Program-made: the position numbers and the translations under genes
Assembly (NCBI GenBank): GCA_934277645.1
Contig: CAKQUX010000001.1
Span: 186,001 to 250,000, forward strand
Direction: 5' to 3'
DNA length: 64,000 bases
Source: an uncultured Clostridia bacterium
GTDB taxonomy: Bacteria > Bacillota > Clostridia > Christensenellales > CAG-917
Shown here: one piece after another, positions 58,376 through 64,000 of the stretch
Position numbering within the stretch: the first letter of the stretch is position 1
Layout of the letters: each line of letters starts with the position of its first letter
Notes under the pieces: generated by a model
The model's database searches: none
What the model saw: the letters and a program-made list of their open reading frames with translations, nothing else
Told to the model about the DNA's origin: nothing

Positions 58376-60082
58376 ATGGCTACACAAATATCAATAGCAT
58401 GTTTATCGTTGCTCGGAGGACTCGGCGTCTTCCTTATGGCAATGAAACTTTTATCAAACAACATCGAAACGCTTGCAGGCAACAAAATGAAACTTATGCT
58501 CGCAAAACTCGGAAAAAGCAAAATCGTCGGCGTCGGCATAGGCGCAGGCGTCACGGCGATAATTCAAAGCTCGGGCGCGGTTTCGGTTATGGTTATAGGC
58601 TTTGTAAATGCAGGGCTTATGAGCCTTGTGCAAGGCGCGACGATAATCTTCGGCGCAAACATAGGCACGACGATAACGGCACAAATCGTAGCGCTCGGTA
58701 TGCTCGGCAGCGGCGCAATTTCGATGGACGTAATTTTTGGCGCATTTTGCGGCTTAGGCGCGCTCGTTCTTTTGTTCGTAAAAAACGATACGGCGAAGAA
58801 AATCGCGGGGCTTGTCGCAAGTTTCGGTATGTTGTTTATCGGTCTTACGCTTATGAGCGAGGCAATGAGCATATTCACCACTGCCCCGAAACTCATAGCG
58901 TTTCTTGCAAAAATTCAAAACCCTATCTTGCTTGTGCTTATAGGTTGCGCAGTCACCGCGCTTCTTCAAAGCTCGTCTGCAATGACAGGCATCATAATCA
59001 CTATGATATTCGGCGGACTTATAAACATCGACCAAGGCATTTATATGACGTTCGGCTCGAACATAGGAAGTTGTGTGGTTGCCGTCATAGCTTGCATAGG
59101 TCAATCTACAAACGCAAAGCGTACGGCTTTCATTCACTTTTTCTTCAACGTTTTGGGCGTTATCATATTTATGTTAATAGGGCTTTTTATGAAGCTCGGC
59201 TCGACAAGTTTCGGCAAAGTTTTAAACCTTATGTTCCCTAACGTTCCGACGACGCAACTTGCCATGATGCACACGATTTTCAACACAATTACGGTTATTT
59301 TGATTTTGCCGTTTACAAATCTTGTCGTAAAAATGACGGAAAAAATCATAAAGGACAAGCCGAACAAAAAAGACGGCGGCATGCGGCTTACCTATCTAGA
59401 AGAGCATATCTTGGGAACACCGCCGATTGCCGTCGAGCAAATTAAAAAAGAAGTCGTCGATATGGCAGGAAACGCTATGGCGAACTTCAATCTGGCAATA
59501 GATTCGATTATAAATCTCGACTTGTCGCACAAAAAAGACTTTGCAAAGCGTGAAGAATTTATCAACTTTCAAAACAAAGAAATCATTCGTTACGTTATAA
59601 ACGTCACAAAACTCGACGTATCCGACGCCGACCGCGCGTTTTTGGGAACAATCTATCACACGGTGACCGACTTAGAGCGTATCGGCGACTATGCGGAAAA
59701 CATTTTGGAATACACCGAAAAGCTCATAGACGACAATCAACATTTTTCAAACGGCGCGATTGCGGAACTCGGAAGCCTGACGGACAAACTGAACGAACTT
59801 TACAACGTCACTATGTCGATGTTCATAACCTGCGATTATTCCGAAATAAACAAAGCCGAACAGCTCGAAGAAGACGTTGACAAAATGACAGAACAAATGG
59901 GACACAATCACATTCGCCGTATGACGGAAGGCAGTTGCACTATGGACGTCGGCTCGCTCTATCTTGCGCTCAACTCAAATGCCGAACGTATCGGCGACCA
60001 TATCATAAACATTGCCGAATCTGTTGACGCTTTTAAAAAGAAAATCAAACCTGCGGAAATCGCCACACAGCAATTAGTTTAA
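58376..60082 (+). CDS. Na/Pi cotransporter family protein with PhoU-like tail
   Basis: A 568-residue phosphate (or related) symporter. The membrane part has two inverted Na/Pi repeats, each with the QSSx core (AIIQSSGAVSVMVIGF and ALLQSSSAMTGIIITM) and the paired GANIGTTITAQ / GSNIGSCVVAV segments. About residues 345-560 form a helical PhoU-like regulatory domain (YHTVTDLERIGDYAENILEY, NSNAERIGDHIINIAES). The C-terminal domain and length match YjbB-type bacterial forms. No pst or phoU genes are nearby. Confidence 0.93.
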   Translation: MATQISIACLSLLGGLGVFLMAMKLLSNNIETLAGNKMKLMLAKLGKSKIVGVGIGAGVTAIIQSSGAVSVMVIGFVNAGLMSLVQGATIIFGANIGTTITAQIVALGMLGSGAISMDVIFGAFCGLGALVLLFVKNDTAKKIAGLVASFGMLFIGLTLMSEAMSIFTTAPKLIAFLAKIQNPILLVLIGCAVTALLQSSSAMTGIIITMIFGGLINIDQGIYMTFGSNIGSCVVAVIACIGQSTNAKRTAFIHFFFNVLGVIIFMLIGLFMKLGSTSFGKVLNLMFPNVPTTQLAMMHTIFNTITVILILPFTNLVVKMTEKIIKDKPNKKDGGMRLTYLEEHILGTPPIAVEQIKKEVVDMAGNAMANFNLAIDSIINLDLSHKKDFAKREEFINFQNKEIIRYVINVTKLDVSDADRAFLGTIYHTVTDLERIGDYAENILEYTEKLIDDNQHFSNGAIAELGSLTDKLNELYNVTMSMFITCDYSEINKAEQLEEDVDKMTEQMGHNHIRRMTEGSCTMDVGSLYLALNSNAERIGDHIINIAESVDAFKKKIKPAEIATQQLV

Positions 60083-60084
60083 AT

Positions 60085-60114
60085 AAAAAACTTGCCTTGT
60101 CGGCAAGTTTTTTT
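60085..60114 (+). terminator. Na/Pi cotransporter terminator
   Basis: A 12-base-pair stem (60085-60096 with 60102-60113), loop TTGTC, T run. Confidence 0.93.
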
Positions 60115-60380
60115 AATCGTTTTTTTGTTTAATTCCTGTATTCTGCTGCGTTTCTTGTTTAATTGCTAAGTTTCTTTGTGTAGTCAAATTGCCCTGCATA
60201 CTGTCGGTTCCTTTGTTAAAGCAAATTGCCCTGTATGCTACTAAGTTTCTTTATAAACAAACAAGTATCTATAAAAGCAAAGCATTCCGTTAGTCAGGCT
60301 TAAATTAACACAGTCTGCCGTGTGTCGTTGTTTGCCGCAATAGTTACTTCGTTTTTGTTTAAACTCGCAACAGTCGCTAA
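60115..60380. other. Spacer with an imperfect direct repeat
   Basis: No gene. CAAATTGCCCTGCATACT (about 60186) and CAAATTGCCCTGTATGCT (about 60224) are near-copies; CTAAGTTTCTTT also occurs twice. Confidence 0.5.
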
Positions 60381-60842
60381 TTAAAGCGTTTTGCACCACG
60401 CCGCCGCATTTGAGCGATGAAGCAGTTTTCCGTCCGCAATATTATAGTCAGGATAGAGTTTTCTCATTCTCGAAACAGACTTTTCGATTCCGCTTCCGCC
60501 CGAAGTCGCAAACGGAATAATGGTCTTGCCCGAAAAATCATAGCTTTCGATAAAAGTATCGACTATGCGAGGTTCGACATACCACCAAATCGGAAAACCT
60601 ATCAAAACGTTGTCATATTTTAAAACGTCGGTTTTTTCGGCAATTTGCGGTCTACTCGTTTCATCTGCCATTTCAAGCGAACTGCGACTTTTATTGCTCA
60701 TCCAGTTAAGGTCGGCGCTTGAATACGGCGTCACGGGTTTAATTTCAAACAAGTCCGCACCGATAGCGTCCGCCATTATTTTTGCTACTGCGGCAGTATT
60801 TCCTTCTGCCGAAAAATAAGCGATAAGCGTTTTCCCTTTCAT
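60381..60842 (-). CDS. Flavodoxin
   Basis: A 153-residue FMN electron carrier. The phosphate-binding loop YFSAEGNTAAVAKIM near the start, PIWWYVEPRIVDTF for the first aromatic wall (in the FPIWW form) and the loop FATSGGSGIEKSVSRM are those of short-chain, Clostridia-type flavodoxin-like proteins. AGGAGAG precedes the ATG at 60842, which shares a base with the stop of the alcohol dehydrogenase remnant. It is transcribed through that remnant. Confidence 0.9.
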   Translation of the reverse strand: MKGKTLIAYFSAEGNTAAVAKIMADAIGADLFEIKPVTPYSSADLNWMSNKSRSSLEMADETSRPQIAEKTDVLKYDNVLIGFPIWWYVEPRIVDTFIESYDFSGKTIIPFATSGGSGIEKSVSRMRKLYPDYNIADGKLLHRSNAAAWCKTL

Positions 60843-60975
60843 CACAAACTCTCCTTATAAATTTCTATTATTTCCTTACGGTCAAGCGTTTTATAACCGC
60901 CGTTCATAGTCAACGTCACGTCGGCGATATTTTCTATCATAGACTCGGGTTGCAATATGAAAAATTTCCTAACAT
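60842..60975 (-). pseudogene. Iron-containing alcohol dehydrogenase, large internal deletion
   Basis: Only the two ends remain. The ATG at 60975, with GGAG upstream, starts MLGNFSYCNPS, the usual N-terminus of BdhA/YqhD-type dehydrogenases, and stops at codon 13. In another frame MIENIADVTLTMNGGYK and LDRKEIIEIYKESL follow, ending at 60842; this is the family's C-terminal tail (GG-x-K-x-L-x-x-x-D-x-x-x-I-Y). About 340 codons are missing, and the joint shifts frame. The promoter and ribosome site are kept and now serve flavodoxin. Confidence 0.72.
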
Positions 60976-61188
60976 TTTATCTCCTTATTCTTACTTATTT
61001 TTATTGTTTTAATCTGCTCCGCGTAAGCGTCTTAAACTTGCAAGCATATTAAACGCACAAGCGCATTTAACCTGCAAATTCTTTATGCTTTAATTATAAA
61101 TCTATTTTTTTCATTTTCAACTATAATTTTCATTTTCATCATTCCGTTTTTCGTTTTAAATTTAGCGTCAAAAGCTGAAAATTGCGTT
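60976..61188. other. Leader and spacer upstream of the dehydrogenase remnant
   Basis: AT-rich, no gene; contains the promoter listed separately and about 110 bases of leader. Confidence 0.5.
61093..61120 (-). promoter_or_regulatory. Promoter of the dehydrogenase remnant-flavodoxin unit
   Basis: Minus strand: TTGAAA (61115-61120), 16 bases, TATAAT (61093-61098). Confidence 0.65.
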
Positions 61189-61217
61189 AAAAAAGAGCCG
61201 CTAATGCGGCTCTTTTA
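61189..61217 (-). terminator. Terminator of the DUF2804 gene
   Basis: An 11-base-pair stem (61191-61201 with 61206-61216), loop TAAT, with flanking A and T runs. Confidence 0.9.
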
Positions 61218-61303
61218 ATTCGGTTTAAATTCGGTCGGCGAGCAATCGCTAATTTATGTTATAGCAATAAATTATAGCAACAACCGCCGTCCGTTTCAAA
61301 ACA

Positions 61304-62446
61304 TTAAAGCAACAACGTCTTGTCTTCGCCCATTCCGAGCATTCCGTCAAGAATATATTTCTTGCCGTCCTCGTCACGAAGATAACCTTGAAGTTCGCCG
61401 AACGTGACGTAATAATCGATATTGACGATGCCTGCGTGCATAATCATCGGATTTAAGCTGTAAACCTTAAACGTAAGATTGACCATATCGTGTTCGTCCT
61501 TGACATACCACTCGGCATAATCTTTGAAATCTTTCGTTTCAGGGTTTCTGGTAAACTTGACAGGCGGCAAAATGCTGCTCTTTCCCTCGAACCACAAAAT
61601 GTTTTCATTATATTTTTCTTGGTCGATAGATTGGTTTCTCGTAAGGTTAAACGCAAGATATTGCATTTTTCCGTCCACTTCGCACTTGCCCATCGTGGTT
61701 ACCCAGTCATAGTGCGCACGACGCGGATAATAACCTCTGTGGTCGTCGATAATCGCCGTTGAATCTTCATCCGTAAGCATTTCTTCGCCGTTTATAATAA
61801 GCGAACCTTCCGCCTTAAAGAAGTCTTTTTGGCTGTAAAGCGGTCTGTTTTTGCCGAACGGAATAGAAGCTACGCACGGGTCGCTGAGTCTTGTCAAATT
61901 AAAATTGTACGAAATAGTCGCCTCGCCGTAATTTTCCTTTATGGCTTTAACAGCCGTCTTGTCCTTTCTCGGAACGGTGATAAGGCATTTGCCCTCGTGC
62001 TTGCCGCTAAGTTCGGCTTTGCCGTCTTGGAAGTTATTGACGTATTTAACAAACGAAACAGGCGTTTCGGCATAAGCCACCGCGCCGTTTATAAGGTTCG
62101 GAGCAATTTGGGTATCCTTGCTTTTAAGGTTTGTATCCCAGCAGTACGTTTTTTTCGTACGCTTGTCATAGAAAATGTTAAGGGTCTTTCCGAATATTCC
62201 CATATCGCAGACTACGGCAAGAAGTACGCCGTTTTTAAGGTGAACTTCGGACGCTTCCCAAAGCGTAAGTTTAAGACGATTGAAACAGTTAGGCAATGCG
62301 GTAGGCTTTTTTGCCTTGACTAAATCCATAACTTCAAATTCACGGCTGAACGTTCCGAAAACTACTTTTCCTTTTTCGTCAACCATACTTTTAGGCGGCT
62401 CGACGGCGCGTCTTTTCTCATCGATAAATTTGCTATATTCTCCCAT
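61304..62446 (-). CDS. DUF2804 family protein
   Basis: A 380-residue soluble protein rich in beta strands. The segment IIDDHRGYYPRRAHYDWVT and the following FNLTRNQSIDQEKYNEN, together with CDMGIFGKTLNIFYD, are the conserved blocks of DUF2804. Related to the AttH/lipocalin-like fold by memory; the reaction, if any, is unknown. AAGGAGGAG precedes the ATG. Monocistronic. Confidence 0.85.
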   Translation of the reverse strand: MGEYSKFIDEKRRAVEPPKSMVDEKGKVVFGTFSREFEVMDLVKAKKPTALPNCFNRLKLTLWEASEVHLKNGVLLAVVCDMGIFGKTLNIFYDKRTKKTYCWDTNLKSKDTQIAPNLINGAVAYAETPVSFVKYVNNFQDGKAELSGKHEGKCLITVPRKDKTAVKAIKENYGEATISYNFNLTRLSDPCVASIPFGKNRPLYSQKDFFKAEGSLIINGEEMLTDEDSTAIIDDHRGYYPRRAHYDWVTTMGKCEVDGKMQYLAFNLTRNQSIDQEKYNENILWFEGKSSILPPVKFTRNPETKDFKDYAEWYVKDEHDMVNLTFKVYSLNPMIMHAGIVNIDYYVTFGELQGYLRDEDGKKYILDGMLGMGEDKTLLL

Positions 62447-62706
62447 AGAATTCTCCTCCTTATTGCAAATCGATATAAGTTTTATAATTTTGTTTGTTGT
62501 TTAATTTTGCTGTTTTGTTTATTTTTAAACTCTATTTTTTTCATTATTTTGCTATTTAAACTTTATTGCTTTATTTTTTATTTTGTTGTTTAAATTTTAT
62601 AGTCTTGTTCATTATTAAAATTTTGTATCACTTTGATTCTGTCAGATTGATTTAATCTTTTAGACTTTTTCGGCTATTTATGATGTTTGCGTTTTAACTA
62701 AGCCGA
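62447..62706. other. T-rich spacer
   Basis: No gene; 62481-62640 is nearly all T and A on the plus strand with recurring TTTAAACT and TTGTTTAA units. Confidence 0.55.
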
Positions 62707-64000
62707 TTATTTTTGTTCTTTCGTTTTGTCTGATACAACTCTTTTTACGCCGTTATGGTCAAGAACTATTTTGCAACCGTGTTTTTTAAGCCAAAAATAA
62801 CTTTTTGTCGCTTTATCGGAATATTTGTTCTCTCTTGTCGCTTTTCTTTGGCACGACGGAATAGCTTTTAAAACCTTGAACAATATGCTCCACAAAAACT
62901 TTTGTTCGCTCCAAGGCTGACAACCCCAGACTTTGAACATACGAATTATCTTTTTAACGCTGAAATCGTCAAGCACAAATACGCCTGCGCCGTCAAGCGC
63001 TCTTGCCACCAAATATCTGAAACGCCTTCTGTCGTCCATCGTCATAGTAGGCAAAACCTTTTCGATAACCAGCCTTATAGTCATAGATGCGTGATTTGTA
63101 CGCTCCGCCAAAACAAAACTGCCGTCGTTTTTGTTTATCTGCCAATTAAACGTATAATGTTGCCAGATGCCCAAGCAATGCGAATAAATCGTTCTATATT
63201 CCCTTGAATTTATAAGCACCATTCCGAAAACGCTGAACTCCGGACAAGTCTTGTCGATTTTGTGGGAAATGAGATAGAACTCGCTTGCATCCGTAAGCTC
63301 TCGTCTTATTCCCGGTCCGTCGTGGTCGTAGATTTTCAAAATTCTTTTTTTTATGGCTCTGTCTACAAAACTTGCGCCGTAAACCGCCATATTGCCGCCC
63401 TTAGAGTGACCGCCAAGAATAATAGGCTTGTCCGTCATTTTTGCGTAATCGCTTATCGCTTTCACGGTTAGTTCGTGAGATTTAAGCTCGTCAAGGTGAA
63501 TAAGGTCTACGTCTTCGAGCCAACCGATCATATGGTCGTCCGTTCCACGGCACGCTATGTACACAAAGTCACCCAAATCAAACAACACGATTCCGAATTG
63601 ACAACTGTCGTCTGTCGACAAAGCGTATCTTGCGTCAATGATTTTTACCTGCGCAAAACGCCTGCTGCCTTCGAGCGCTTTAAGAATTTTCACGCAATCG
63701 TCGTGACAATAAGGCGCGATTTTCTCTGTCGGGATATTCTTTTCCTTTGCTGTTTTCAAAACGTCGCAAACAGAAACGCCCGTCACCTTGTCCAAATCCA
63801 TATATGCAAGTTGACATAAAATCAAACTGTCTGCGTCCGAAAACGGCGCTTCGGCAAACGTTTTATCGAACTCTTTTGCAAAGCTCTCGATATTGTAAAA
63901 GCGATTGTGCTTATAGCTATATCTTCTGTAAGCCTTCTTAAACGCTCTCGTTTCGTACAACTTTTTGGCGCGTTTTTCGATTCTCTCCGTGTTTGCGTTA
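62707..64000 (-). CDS. Mbeg1-like (DUF2974) alpha/beta hydrolase, 5' end cut by the window
   Basis: At least 431 residues; the frame is open to the window edge, so the true start lies beyond it (an internal TTG at 63960 is not needed as start). The nucleophile elbow GGHSKGGNMAVYGA with catalytic Ser, preceded by ACRGTDDHMIGWLEDVDL, is typical of DUF2974 lipase-like proteins. The C-terminal third (after about residue 280) is helical and basic and appears family-specific. Probably a cytosolic hydrolase; the substrate is unknown. Confidence 0.85.
   Translation of the reverse strand, partial: NANTERIEKRAKKLYETRAFKKAYRRYSYKHNRFYNIESFAKEFDKTFAEAPFSDADSLILCQLAYMDLDKVTGVSVCDVLKTAKEKNIPTEKIAPYCHDDCVKILKALEGSRRFAQVKIIDARYALSTDDSCQFGIVLFDLGDFVYIACRGTDDHMIGWLEDVDLIHLDELKSHELTVKAISDYAKMTDKPIILGGHSKGGNMAVYGASFVDRAIKKRILKIYDHDGPGIRRELTDASEFYLISHKIDKTCPEFSVFGMVLINSREYRTIYSHCLGIWQHYTFNWQINKNDGSFVLAERTNHASMTIRLVIEKVLPTMTMDDRRRFRYLVARALDGAGVFVLDDFSVKKIIRMFKVWGCQPWSEQKFLWSILFKVLKAIPSCQRKATRENKYSDKATKSYFWLKKHGCKIVLDHNGVKRVVSDKTKEQK

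Noticed and set aside
58351..59241. 296-codon overlapping frame in the Na/Pi cotransporter gene
   Set aside because: Very Arg/His/Tyr-rich, no domain, same strand in another frame of a clear transporter.
1..64000. CRISPR arrays, tRNA and rRNA genes
   Set aside because: No regularly spaced direct repeats, no cas genes, no T-arm/acceptor pattern and no rRNA core sequences were seen.

Overview
The window looks like chromosomal DNA from a low-to-moderate GC Firmicute of the Clostridia type. The evidence is the content and order of the housekeeping blocks: dnaX-ebfC-recR, ruvC-ruvA-ruvB-queA-tgt with yajC nearby, infC-rpmI-rplT, and uvrB-uvrA. Other supporting signs are AddAB-type rather than RecBCD recombination, ThyA, a NifS/NifU-like pair, and A-rich AGGAGG ribosome sites with near-consensus sigma-A promoters. 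I saw no rRNA, tRNA or CRISPR array. The species cannot be named from sequence alone.

Layout. 1-3.4 kb: start of addA and complete addB (minus). 3.7-4.6 kb: a lipoprotein (plus). 4.8-9.3 kb: recR, ebfC, dnaX, a SPOR-like membrane protein and dCMP deaminase (minus). 9.5-11.4 kb: groES-groEL (plus). 11.8-13.2 kb: a small lipoprotein and yajC. 13.5-19.4 kb: one tightly packed operon yfbR, a degenerate ABC ATPase, ruvC, ruvA, ruvB, queA, tgt, which links nucleotide clean-up, branch migration and queuosine tRNA modification. 19.5-23.3 kb: a secreted papain-fold protein, pgi and a TIM-barrel sugar isomerase.

23.6-33.2 kb: a compact, uninterrupted phage head and packaging module on the minus strand. 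It encodes terminase, a small packaging-like protein, a zinc-knuckle protein, portal, scaffold, major capsid, two connector proteins resembling P22 gp4 and gp10, a 30-residue microprotein, a coiled-coil protein and two holin-like proteins. It has no integrase, repressor, replication, tail-spike or endolysin gene. It may be a decayed prophage or a domesticated particle, and it is the most interesting block here.

33.5-34.5 kb: a two-membrane-segment protein with an Arg/Asp/Tyr-rich tail, followed by a G-poor A/C tract. 35-40.5 kb: iscU, iscS, proA, yebC, a TrmH/SpoU methyltransferase, and rplT-rpmI-infC; infC appears to start at AUA. 40.7-47.7 kb: a DUF1643-like protein, an operon of lipoprotein, ABC ATPase and FtsX-type permease, and folA-thyA. 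48-53.9 kb: uvrA, uvrB and two small membrane-anchored proteins. 54-55.7 kb: an acyl-CoA synthetase (plus). 55.9-58.1 kb: four tandem paralogous lipoproteins, each with its own strong promoter. 58.4-60.1 kb: a Na/Pi cotransporter (plus). 60.4-64 kb: a flavodoxin, the deletion scar of an iron alcohol dehydrogenase, a DUF2804 protein and a DUF2974/Mbeg1-like alpha/beta hydrolase cut by the window end.

A recurring theme is start sites without a Shine-Dalgarno sequence but with a TATAAT box 6-8 bases before the ATG: dnaX, yfbR, the sugar isomerase and the 33.5 kb membrane protein. This suggests leaderless mRNAs. All functional names rest on recognisable motifs and remembered family features; no database search was run.
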